64,000 nt of DNA from an uncultured Eubacterium sp. (GTDB lineage: Bacteria > Bacillota > Clostridia > Oscillospirales > Acutalibacteraceae). A model generated the notes under the pieces. The model was not told the DNA's origin. It saw only the letters and a program-made list of their open reading frames with translations, and searched no databases. Below, one piece after another: positions 45,485-52,038 of this stretch (the first letter of the stretch is position 1; the number at the start of each line of letters is the position of its first letter). Location of the stretch: assembly GCA_944380545.1 (NCBI GenBank), contig CALWHV010000004.1:82664-146663 (forward strand), given 5' to 3'. Position numbers and translations under genes: made by a program.

Positions 45485-45529
45485 CTGTTTATAAATAAAT
45501 TATAAATTATTGATTTGGGGGTACATCAA

Positions 45530-46573
45530 ATGAAAGTACTTATGATCGGCGGCACGGGTCTTCTCGGCTCAGCCGCAGCGCAGATCTTTGTTGACCGCGG
45601 CAACGAGATTAAAACTCTTGCTCTTCCGCCGCTTCCCGAGGGCGCTCCGCTTCCCAAGGAGATGGAGATCGTTTTCCAGGATGCCAACAAGCTCACCGAT
45701 GAAGAAATGGTAGAGATGATGAAGGGCTACGATATGTTCGTTTTCGCCACCGGCGTTGACGAGCGCGTTGAATTTCCCGCTCCTGTCTATGATTATTATT
45801 ATAAGTATAATATCGCTCCGCTTGAAAGATATCTGCCTCTTGCTAAAAAGGCGGGTATGAAGGGCGCCGTTGTCTGCGGCTCCTATTTCGCCTGGCTCGC
45901 CAAGGAGCGCCCCGATATGAAGCTCACCGAAAAGCATCCCTATATCAAGAGCCGTATCGAGCAGGAAAAGGTCTGTGAAAAGTATTCAGACAAGGATTTC
46001 CAGGTCGGCGTTCTTGAACTTCCCTACATATTCGGCACCCAGCCCGGCAGAAAGCCCGTTTGGGTAATCCTTATCGAGCAGCTGCAAAGGTTTGAAAAGA
46101 TGCCCTTCACTATGTATCCCGCGGGCGGCACGGCAATGCTCACCGTTCGTCAGGTCGGCGAGGCTATGGTCGGTGCTGCCGAGCAGGCTTATGAGGCGGC
46201 TTCAAAGGGCGAGGGCAAGTTCCGCGCATACGGCATCTCCTGCTATAACTACACCTGGAGGAAGTTCCTCAAGATCGTTTACCGCGCTATGGACGGCGTG
46301 CCGGACAGAAAGATCGTTGATTGCCCCAAATGGGCGTTCCAGGCTTTCGGCCTTGTAATGCGCAAGGATTACGCTAAAAGAAATGTTGATTCGGGCATAG
46401 ACCCCGTCGGCCTTGCAGAGATAATGGGTCTCAACCTCTTTATCCCGCTTGACGATTGCAAGGAGCTGGGCTGCACTCCCGATGATATCGAAAAGGCTAT
46501 CTTTGATTCCATCAAGCTTTCCAAGGACGCCTTTGAGGGCAAGGCAAAGCTCGTTGAGATGAAGGGCGAATAA
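45530..46573 (+). CDS. NAD-dependent epimerase/dehydratase family protein
   Basis: This 347-residue extended short-chain dehydrogenase begins KVLMIGGTGLLGSAAAQIF with the nucleotide-binding GGTGLLG loop (residues 7-13). The usual YxxxK pair is not obvious; the nearest is YIKSRIEQEK at about 140. The rest is Rossmann-like with a C-terminal substrate lobe. Specific substrate unknown. The protein is codon-optimised in appearance and has a strong promoter, a GGGGG SD eight bases before the ATG and its own terminator, so it is probably abundant. It is not clustered with any sugar-nucleotide genes. Confidence 0.82.
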   Translation: MKVLMIGGTGLLGSAAAQIFVDRGNEIKTLALPPLPEGAPLPKEMEIVFQDANKLTDEEMVEMMKGYDMFVFATGVDERVEFPAPVYDYYYKYNIAPLERYLPLAKKAGMKGAVVCGSYFAWLAKERPDMKLTEKHPYIKSRIEQEKVCEKYSDKDFQVGVLELPYIFGTQPGRKPVWVILIEQLQRFEKMPFTMYPAGGTAMLTVRQVGEAMVGAAEQAYEAASKGEGKFRAYGISCYNYTWRKFLKIVYRAMDGVPDRKIVDCPKWAFQAFGLVMRKDYAKRNVDSGIDPVGLAEIMGLNLFIPLDDCKELGCTPDDIEKAIFDSIKLSKDAFEGKAKLVEMKGE

Positions 46574-46589
46574 TTAAATAAAAGAACTA

Positions 46590-46618
46590 AACTGCCGGAT
46601 TGCTCCGGCAGTTTTTTT
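46590..46618 (+). terminator. Terminator after the epimerase gene
   Basis: AACTGCCGGA and TCCGGCAGTT form a perfect 10-bp stem with a TTGC loop and are followed by T residues. Confidence 0.93.
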
Positions 46619-46663
46619 ATGCTAAAATGTCCGAAATTAAAATTTTTTCAAAAAATTTTTTCG

Positions 46664-46695
46664 AATTTTTTTAGTTTTTGCCGAAAAAAAGGAAT
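46664..46695 (+). repeat. 32-bp motif, copy 1, before the ECF sigma gene
   Basis: The motif starts AATTTTTTTAGTTTTT, identical over 16 bases to the copy at 47906-47937, and ends in a shared AGGAAT. It matches that copy at 27 of 32 positions. It lies directly before the sigma start and may be part of a promoter recognised by this sigma factor; its end also overlaps the ribosome binding site. Confidence 0.6.
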
Positions 46696-46704
46696 ATATA
46701 ATAT

Positions 46705-47229
46705 ATGACTGCTTTTTTATCTCTTATCGATTCGCCGGAAAGCGCAGGCCGCTTTGAAGCGTTTTACAATAAATACATAGCCCTTGTGATCGGCATCGCA
46801 AAGGAAAAGCTCAATAACTCTCAGCCTTTGTGCGAGGAATGTGCGCAGGAGACCTTCCTTTATCTTGCAAAGAATTTTACCAAGGTGGATGATTTGGATT
46901 CTCCTCGCACAAGAGCGCTCGTTGGCATCGTTGCCTCAAGCTGCGAGATTAAGATCTTTCACCGCGAATTTGAAAAAAACACACGAATTTTTATTGCCGC
47001 AACTCAAAAATATGAGCCTGCGGATTTTGATTCGTTCAGCAGCCTTGAGCTGAAAAGCGCAATAGACGCGCTCGACGATGAGCTTAAAAACATAATATAT
47101 ATGAAATTCTATCTCGGCTTTAATAATAAAGAGATCTCGTCAGCCACCGCCGATTCCGAATATCTTGTCAGAAAAAAGCCTGCAAAAGCGCTTGACGATA
47201 TAAAAGAAAATCTTAAGGAGGATGAATGA
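46705..47229 (+). CDS. ECF-type RNA polymerase sigma factor
   Basis: This 174-residue protein has region 2 (RFEAFYNKYIALVIGIAKEKL with CEECAQETFLYLAKNF, about 17-58) and region 4 (LDDELKNIIYMKFYLGFNNKEIS and a helix-turn-helix, about 120-165), separated by a linker, as in ECF sigma factors. Region 4 is somewhat degenerate: EISSATADSEYLVRKKPAKAL where a canonical GxSxxTVRxxLxRA-like helix is expected. GGAAT is the only SD-like element. It overlaps the following anti-sigma-like gene by one base, so the two are translationally coupled. This neighbourhood is more AT-rich than the flanks. Confidence 0.85.
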   Translation: MTAFLSLIDSPESAGRFEAFYNKYIALVIGIAKEKLNNSQPLCEECAQETFLYLAKNFTKVDDLDSPRTRALVGIVASSCEIKIFHREFEKNTRIFIAATQKYEPADFDSFSSLELKSAIDALDDELKNIIYMKFYLGFNNKEISSATADSEYLVRKKPAKALDDIKENLKEDE

Positions 47230-47863
47230 TGGCAAGTTTTGAAGACGGAGTGCGCCTTTCCTGCCTTGAATGGGCGTCCGCTCTGCCCGAAAGCAATGAT
47301 TTTCAGCTGTCCCGTAAAAGCGAAAGGTATTTTTGTCGCCTCTCGTCAAAGATGAAAAGCGGTGTCTGCGGCGGCTCGCCTAAGCACATTCTGCGCTTTG
47401 CGCTTGTAGCCGCGCTCATCGCAGCTCTTTTTGCGGCGTTTTCCGTAGGCGCCTTAACGGGAACTCAGGATTTCAATATCCTGCCGCAGGGCGATATGGC
47501 GCGGTATGAAGTTATAGACCCTCACCCGCCGTTTGCCGAAAAGGACCTTGAGGTCTCTTTCATCGCTTCCTGCTTTGAGGTTTCAGATATTCTTTACGAC
47601 TCCGAATATATTACCGGCTATGAATACAACTCGCCAAACGGGAGCGCATACACGGTTAATCGTTGCTATGCAAATTGCGATGTTTATATTGATTCAGAGC
47701 ATTCTGTTGGTACTGTAAACTGAATAATATTGATTTTGTTTATTTTGGAATGTTTGAAAATTATTCAGGCATTATATGGAACTATGGAGGGTATGTATAT
47801 ATAATAAGCGGCAATCTGACTTTGGAAGAAGCATTTAATATAGCAGATTCAATAAAATATTGA
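47229..47863 (+). pseudogene. Anti-sigma-like membrane protein (DUF4367 type), frameshifted
   Basis: Frame 1 runs from ATG 47229 (AAGGAGG seven bases upstream) to a TGA at 47721. It encodes a cytoplasmic 50-residue head, one transmembrane helix (about 53-75) and an outer domain. The expected C-terminus of a DUF4367-like domain continues in the frame beginning at 47723: NNIDFVYFGMFENYSG, WNYGGYVYIISG and LTLEEAFNIADSIKY, ending at 47863. One missing base near 47720 explains the break. In the normal protein the outer domain and helix would hold and release the sigma factor encoded just upstream. A sequencing or assembly error is the alternative. Confidence 0.78.
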
Positions 47864-47905
47864 TTGATGCTTTGTGAAATGCGACAAGAATTAACTTTTT
47901 TTGTA

Positions 47906-47937
47906 AATTTTTTTAGTTTTTTTCCTAAAATAGGAAT
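47906..47937 (+). repeat. 32-bp motif, copy 2, before the secreted-protein gene
   Basis: It matches the copy at 46664-46695 at 27 of 32 positions and lies 25 bases before the GTG start of the secreted protein. No classical -35/-10 pair replaces it, so it is a candidate for the promoter of the local ECF sigma factor. Confidence 0.55.
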
Positions 47938-47962
47938 TTATTGTATAGAAGGAGGTGAAGTA

Positions 47963-48367
47963 GTGAAATTACAGAGCCGAGAAAGCTTTATCTGTTTGTT
48001 TTTCTGCGCGTTAATGATGTTGAGCACTTTTAACACTGTAAATGTTTTGGCGCAAGATGATAAGGATATACAGCCTTTGTCAACATATATAAGCAGTTGC
48101 AGCTGTTCTGCTTCAATAAGCGGGATTACTCTTAAATGCAGTTCAACTTTGTATTCAAGAAATTCAGTAAAGCTTTCAATAAAAATGGAACTGCAAAAGA
48201 AAAAGTCCGGCGTTTATGAAACTATCAAAACTTGGTCTTTGAGCAAAACGGGCTTATCGCTGTCTATGAGTGAAAAAAGGGCAATAAACCTGCTTTCAGA
48301 TTATCGGTTGAAAACCACTTTTACCGCCGGCACGGAAAAACAAATCAAATATGCCTATCCAGCATAA
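47963..48367 (+). CDS. Small secreted protein of unknown function
   Basis: This 134-residue protein starts at GTG 47963 behind the strong site AAGGAGGTG; the longer frame from 47864 has no ribosome site. A signal peptide (MKLQSRESFICLFFCALMML and onward, cleavage near VLAQ at residue 33) precedes a mature domain of about 100 residues. That domain is rich in Ser and Lys, with cysteines in SSCSCS and KCSS and a beta-strand pattern. It resembles small Clostridia secreted beta-domain proteins, but I cannot name the family with confidence. Position and the shared 32-bp motif suggest it is controlled by the sigma factor upstream. Confidence 0.65.
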   Translation: MKLQSRESFICLFFCALMMLSTFNTVNVLAQDDKDIQPLSTYISSCSCSASISGITLKCSSTLYSRNSVKLSIKMELQKKKSGVYETIKTWSLSKTGLSLSMSEKRAINLLSDYRLKTTFTAGTEKQIKYAYPA

Positions 48368-48384
48368 ATTAAAGGAGAATTCAA

Positions 48385-48529
48385 ATGAAATATTTTACAG
48401 TCATTAAAAAATCTGTTTTTGAAAAAAGAGGTGTAATAGCTGCAATCCTTTAAATACCGCGTGTCATTTTATAAATCTCAAGACGATATCACACTTGTAA
48501 GTGAAGATGTCGTGATAAAGAATTATTGA
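48385..48529 (+). pseudogene. Short gene remnant or frameshifted small protein
   Basis: An ATG at 48385 behind a good site (AAAGGAG) opens a 22-residue frame, MKYFTVIKKSVFEKRGVIAA and two more residues, stopping at 48453. An overlapping frame, open from 48440 and stopping at 48527-48529, encodes about 29 residues ending DDITLVSEDVVIKNY. The two could be halves of a small protein broken by a one-base shift. It may equally be a real 22-residue peptide. The function is not known. Confidence 0.35.
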
Positions 48530-48545
48530 TGAATAGGAAGATTTT

Positions 48546-49082
48546 ATGACCATTTTAAGAGAGGGCGTTTTGCTCATCGGCGCGGCCGTTCTTGTGCTTT
48601 GCGCCATTGTTATGATATTTAAAAAAGTAAAGCCGGTAAAATTCTTCTTGAATTTATCCTTTGGGCTTTATGTGGTTATGGTTGTAGCCGTTTGCTTTTT
48701 CCCCATCAAGTTCGGCGTTGATATCCCCGATTCGCTCAATAATTTTATTCCGTTTAAAAGCATATTCGATTCGCTGAAAAACTCATTTTCCGGCGGCGGG
48801 ATTTACGGAATAAGATCGGTTGTCGGCAATTTTATTATGCTTATGCCTCTCGGCTTGTTCTTTCATTTTTACATAAAGGAGCCTAAAAAAAGGTTCCTCG
48901 GTGTATTTCTGATTTCCGTCGGAATTGAAACCGTGCAGTTTATAATAGGAATGCTTATCGGCTATAATTACAGAAGCGTTGATATAGACGATGTGATCCT
49001 GAATACTGTGGGCGGCTTGATTTCCGTGCTTGTAATAGACTATATATTTAAAAAGCTGCCGTCAAAACCAAGCGCAAAATAG
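48546..49082 (+). CDS. VanZ-like family membrane protein
   Basis: This 178-residue protein has four to five transmembrane helices (about 6-24, 33-51, 92-110, 118-138 and 150-170). It contains the VanZ-like pattern VGNFIMLMPLGLFF, ISVGIETVQFIIG and the conserved acidic SVDIDDVILNTVGGLIS near the C-terminus. VanZ proteins confer low-level teicoplanin resistance in some hosts, but most homologues are uncharacterised envelope proteins. A weak GGAAG site precedes the ATG. The coding sequence is more AT-rich than the core genes. Confidence 0.85.
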   Translation: MTILREGVLLIGAAVLVLCAIVMIFKKVKPVKFFLNLSFGLYVVMVVAVCFFPIKFGVDIPDSLNNFIPFKSIFDSLKNSFSGGGIYGIRSVVGNFIMLMPLGLFFHFYIKEPKKRFLGVFLISVGIETVQFIIGMLIGYNYRSVDIDDVILNTVGGLISVLVIDYIFKKLPSKPSAK

Positions 49083-49127
49083 GTGATATGCGGCGTTACC
49101 CTAGCAGGCGGATTTTCAACACATAAT

Positions 49128-49156
49128 TTGAAAGGGCGGCAAATGTATGTTATAAT
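49128..49156 (+). promoter_or_regulatory. Promoter of the second VanZ gene
   Basis: TTGAAA (49128-49133) and TATAAT (49151-49156) with a 17-base spacer. Confidence 0.75.
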
Positions 49157-49161
49157 TTTAC

Positions 49162-49188
49162 CGACGCGCCGCGTATTTCGGCGCGTCG
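49162..49188 (+). other. Hairpin at the predicted 5' end of the second VanZ mRNA
   Basis: CGACGCGCCG and CGGCGCGTCG form a perfect 10-bp GC-rich stem with a CGTATTT loop. It begins about six bases after the -10 box, so it would sit at the very 5' end of the transcript and could protect it from decay. There is no T run, so it is not a standard terminator. Confidence 0.55.
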
Positions 49189-49220
49189 CGTTAATTTCCT
49201 TTTAATCGGGGAGGGGCAAT

Positions 49221-50618
49221 ATGGATATCCGCAGCATAATGAATCTGCTTATTTATTACTGCGCCCTTGGGCTTGCCGCGCTCGCCGCGCTTGCCGCGGT
49301 CTTTTTTGCCGGCTGGCTGATATATAAAAAGGCGTTTCACGGCAGCAAAAAGCTAAGCGTAAAATATCTTGCCCTCGCCGCCGTCAGCTTTATGTATCTG
49401 TTTATTGCCGGCTGCGCCGTTTTTGCGGACAGGGAAGGGTATCAGGAGAGCGTTCAGGCGCTGTTTCAAAGCTACCGCCACGCCTGGTATTATTGGCGAA
49501 GCAGCGAATGGATGAACATAATTTTGAATATACTGCTTTTCGTGCCGTTCGGCTTTCTGCTGCCGTTTTGGCATAAAAGGCTTGATAAAATATATATCGC
49601 CGTGCCCGCCGGCTTTCTGCTTACGCTGTCTGTAGAAGTCGTGCAGTATCTCTTCAGGCTCGGCGTTTTTGAGTGGGATGATGTTTTCAACAACACCATC
49701 GGCGCGTTTCTCGGCTTTTGCGCGTTCAGATTTGTGCAGGGCGTTGCCCGCAGGCGGCGCGCCGGAGCCGTGCTTGCTTATCTTGTGCCGTTTATAGCGG
49801 TCGCGGCGTCGTTCGGCGGTGTGTTTATCGCGTATGACGCTCAGCCGTACGGAAATCTGCAGCTTTCGTACTACGAGCCTCACAGTATGAAAAATGTAAC
49901 GGTAACCGTTGACGAGCTTTCACAGCCCGCTTACGAAGCGTATGTCTACCGCGAAACTCCGAGCACGCTTGAGGATGCCCGCAAGCTTGCATACCGCCTT
50001 TTCGACGCCTCCGGCTTCAAGGCCGACCCCTCCACGGAGTTTTATGATGACGGGCGTTACAGGCTTGAAACTTCCGACGGCGGCGTAACTTTTTCAATGA
50101 ACACCGAAGACGGCTCGTATGATTTTGAGGAAACGGCGTATTTTTGGATGGATTCCACGCTGCGCCCGTCAACTCCGCTTGAGCCGCGCGAGGTCAAGGC
50201 GCTGCTTGAAAATTACGGCGTTTACCTCCCTGAAAGCTGTGTTTCCGGCGTTGACGAGGGTCATATGTACAGCTTTTATATAGATGAAATCTCCGGCGGT
50301 TACTACTATCGCGGCCGGCTTTATTGCTATATTGACGAGTTTGGCAGAATAGTCGGCATCAATAACGAGGTGGTGCGCCTCAAAGCCGTTGCTAGCGAGG
50401 ATATCATTTCGGTTTGGGACGCTGTGGAGAGTATCAGAAACGGCGGATATACGGAATATATGATGCCCGATTCATACGAGCTTAAGATAAAGAGCTGCAC
50501 CCTGTCGCACAGCGATGATTCAAAGGGCTTTTACCAGCCGGTTTATGTTTTTGAGTGCAGCGTCATATCTGATTCGGGAACTGAGGAGGAAACGATACTT
50601 GTGCCCGCGCTCGCCTGA
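49221..50618 (+). CDS. VanZ-like membrane protein with large C-terminal extracytoplasmic domain
   Basis: This 465-residue protein has a VanZ core in its first 200 residues: helices at about 7-32, 45-65, 90-112, 118-140 and 150-170, with SEWMNIILNILLFVPFGFLL, LLTLSVEVVQYLFRLG and EWDDVFNNTIGAFLG. An additional helix follows (about 182-205), then 260 residues with no further membrane segment (DELSQPAYEAYVYRETPSTL to the end). That part looks like tandem YcdB/PepSY-like alpha-beta units, inferred from alternating strand/helix pattern only. Fusion of VanZ to such a domain is less common than VanZ alone. GGGGAGGGG precedes the start. Confidence 0.78.
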   Translation: MDIRSIMNLLIYYCALGLAALAALAAVFFAGWLIYKKAFHGSKKLSVKYLALAAVSFMYLFIAGCAVFADREGYQESVQALFQSYRHAWYYWRSSEWMNIILNILLFVPFGFLLPFWHKRLDKIYIAVPAGFLLTLSVEVVQYLFRLGVFEWDDVFNNTIGAFLGFCAFRFVQGVARRRRAGAVLAYLVPFIAVAASFGGVFIAYDAQPYGNLQLSYYEPHSMKNVTVTVDELSQPAYEAYVYRETPSTLEDARKLAYRLFDASGFKADPSTEFYDDGRYRLETSDGGVTFSMNTEDGSYDFEETAYFWMDSTLRPSTPLEPREVKALLENYGVYLPESCVSGVDEGHMYSFYIDEISGGYYYRGRLYCYIDEFGRIVGINNEVVRLKAVASEDIISVWDAVESIRNGGYTEYMMPDSYELKIKSCTLSHSDDSKGFYQPVYVFECSVISDSGTEEETILVPALA

Positions 50619-50636
50619 CGGTGTTGAGTCTGCGCT

Positions 50637-50665
50637 TTGACAACCGTTCGCTTATTTGCTATACT
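50637..50665 (+). promoter_or_regulatory. Promoter of the anchored secreted protein gene
   Basis: TTGACA (50637-50642) and TATACT (50660-50665) with a 17-base spacer, starting 18 bases after the preceding stop. Confidence 0.82.
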
Positions 50666-50700
50666 GCAAATGAACGAATAATTTGCGAAGGAGCTTTTTT

Positions 50701-51285
50701 ATGAAAAAAGCAAAGCTTACCGCGGCCGTCTTGAGCCTTGTTTTTACAATAGCCGCGCTTGCTCCCGGCTTTTCGGCGCTTGCCGAGGAGCAGTGGCAGT
50801 CGCGCCCGAACGCGCAGGGCCCTCTCGGCTATGTAAATTCCGAGCTTTCGGAGGATATCTATGTAATTGCCGATCCCGAAACCGGCGGCACAAAAATTTC
50901 CTACGAGGGCGAGGGGAGCGTTGATGAGTGGGAGTTCCCGCTGCTCACCGAGGGCGAGGATTACGAGATCATCAAAGAGGAAGAAAATGTAATCGTTTTA
51001 AATCTCCTGCGCGAGGACAAGGCGCTGCCCTATATAAACGCAGTCATAAACGAGGGCGGTGAAGCAGAGGCTCAGTCCGAGACCGCCGGCGCGGACGAAA
51101 GCACGGCAGCTTCTTCTCAAGCCGCCGGCGAGCCGCAGAGCGAAGCATCGTTGCATACTGAGCCTGAAACGCAGGAGGCCGGCTCCGAGCCGCGGCTGAA
51201 CAAATCTGTTATCGCCTGCCTTGCTGCGGCCGGCGGAGCGCTTTTGTGCTTTGCGGCGGTTGCGATAAAGAAGCGCCGTAAATGA
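50701..51285 (+). CDS. Secreted membrane-anchored protein of unknown function
   Basis: This 194-residue protein has a signal peptide (MKKAKLTAAVLSLVFTIAAL and onward, cleavage after ALA near residue 27). An acidic globular part follows (about 28-120), then a Ser/Glu/Ala-rich low-complexity stalk (121-162), and a C-terminal helix (ACLAAAGGALLCFAAVAI) with a KKRRK stop-transfer tail. This is a type I surface-protein layout; there is no LPXTG. I do not recognise the domain. AAGGAG lies seven bases before the ATG at 50701. It has its own promoter and faces the minus-strand 6S-like RNA unit. Confidence 0.7.
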   Translation: MKKAKLTAAVLSLVFTIAALAPGFSALAEEQWQSRPNAQGPLGYVNSELSEDIYVIADPETGGTKISYEGEGSVDEWEFPLLTEGEDYEIIKEEENVIVLNLLREDKALPYINAVINEGGEAEAQSETAGADESTAASSQAAGEPQSEASLHTEPETQEAGSEPRLNKSVIACLAAAGGALLCFAAVAIKKRRK

Positions 51286-51305
51286 TTTTCGGTATCATAT
51301 AATAA

Positions 51306-51344
51306 AATGCAAAGCGGCGGCGATCAAACGATCGCCGCCGCTTT
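51306..51344 (-). terminator. Terminator of the DUF1292/6S-like RNA unit
   Basis: A perfect 15-bp stem (AAAGCGGCGGCGATC with GATCGCCGCCGCTTT, four-base loop) is followed on the minus strand by GCATTTTATTAT. On the plus strand it has no T run, so it mainly serves the minus strand. Confidence 0.75.
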
Positions 51345-51370
51345 GGCGTTGCTGCCCTTTACGGGCTGAA

Positions 51371-51548
51371 TCCGCGCATCCGCCGGAGACTGAGATAACC
51401 TGCTCTTACACAGGGTGGGTTTCATCCGCGCTGCTTTGTGCTCCCAGCGTCCGCAAAGCGGGAGGTCTGCATACCTGCAGGGCGAGCCTGAATCCCTTTT
51501 TAATACTTGTTCGGGTTATTGAAATCTCCGGTTGTCGAGATGCGCAGA
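51371..51548 (-). ncRNA. ssrS: Probable 6S RNA
   Basis: The segment is protein-free, and read on the minus strand it folds into a 178-nt rod. The closing stem is 51539-51548 with 51371-51380 (10 bp), continued by 51525-51531 with 51383-51389 (7 bp, perfect) and 51514-51519 with 51395-51400 (6 bp). A central bubble of about 17 and 16 unpaired bases follows, then an apical arm opened by 51489-51496 with 51417-51424. Length, closing stem, central bubble and apical arm are the architecture of 6S RNA, the sigma-A holoenzyme inhibitor. The outer stem has a G-U pair on the minus strand that would be a C-A mismatch on the plus strand, which favours the minus strand. No clear promoter was seen; it may be processed from the DUF1292 mRNA. 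Ends are approximate. Confidence 0.6.
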
Positions 51549-51571
51549 CGGATATTGCTTTTACCGTTTAA

Positions 51572-51892
51572 TTATTGCACGGTGGGGTCGTAATATTCCA
51601 CATCGTAGCTTTCTTCCACCATTTTCATCAATATGTCGGAAACGCGCTCGTATTCCTCTTCGCTCTCTATCTCTTCAAGATACTCCTCGTCGCCCTCGTT
51701 TATAACCTTCAGAATAATTACCTCGTAATCGCCGTCAACAATCTCCTCGGCGTCGTCCCTGTATTCCGTTATGGCAACATAAACTCCGTTTTCGTCCTCG
51801 TATCTTTCAAGAAGCTCAAACAGTATCTCGTTTCCGTCCTCATCGTTAACGGATATGATATCCGGTTCAAAAGCGTTTTTGTCCTCTGCCAT
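51572..51892 (-). CDS. DUF1292 domain protein
   Basis: This 106-residue acidic protein has the DUF1292 pattern ISVNDEDGNEILFELLERYE at about 13-32, then VYVAITEYRDDAEEIVDG and a very acidic C-terminal helix. The family (YrzB in Bacillus) usually lies with alaS, yrrK and yrzL, none of which is here. Function unknown. AAAGGAG precedes the ATG with nine-base spacing, and a strong minus-strand promoter lies upstream. It is followed by the 6S-like RNA and a terminator, so one transcript may carry both. Confidence 0.88.
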   Translation of the reverse strand: MAEDKNAFEPDIISVNDEDGNEILFELLERYEDENGVYVAITEYRDDAEEIVDGDYEVIILKVINEGDEEYLEEIESEEEYERVSDILMKMVEESYDVEYYDPTVQ

Positions 51893-51916
51893 TAAAACAG
51901 CTCCTTTCAGATGTTT

Positions 51917-51945
51917 ATTATAATATGCGAAGGGCTTTAAGTCAA
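51917..51945 (-). promoter_or_regulatory. Promoter of the DUF1292 gene
   Basis: On the minus strand TTGACT (51940-51945) and TATAAT (51917-51922) are separated by 17 bases. Confidence 0.82.
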
Positions 51946-52003
51946 TAGAAAAGTGCCGTTGTTAAAAACTTACAAAAAAATATAAAAATGTTTAAAAAAA
52001 CTA

Positions 52004-52032
52004 TTGACAAATACTAAAAAGTATGATATTCT
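52004..52032 (+). promoter_or_regulatory. Promoter of the large non-coding RNA
   Basis: TTGACA (52004-52009) and TATTCT (52027-52032) with a 17-base spacer, behind several A tracts (51965-52000) that could act as an UP element. Predicted start near 52039. Confidence 0.75.
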
Positions 52033-52038
52033 TTAGAT

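Noticed and set aside
51575..51895. Plus-strand 106-residue frame opposite the DUF1292 gene
   Set aside because: The minus-strand frame has a recognised domain, SD and promoter; the plus frame is its mirror.
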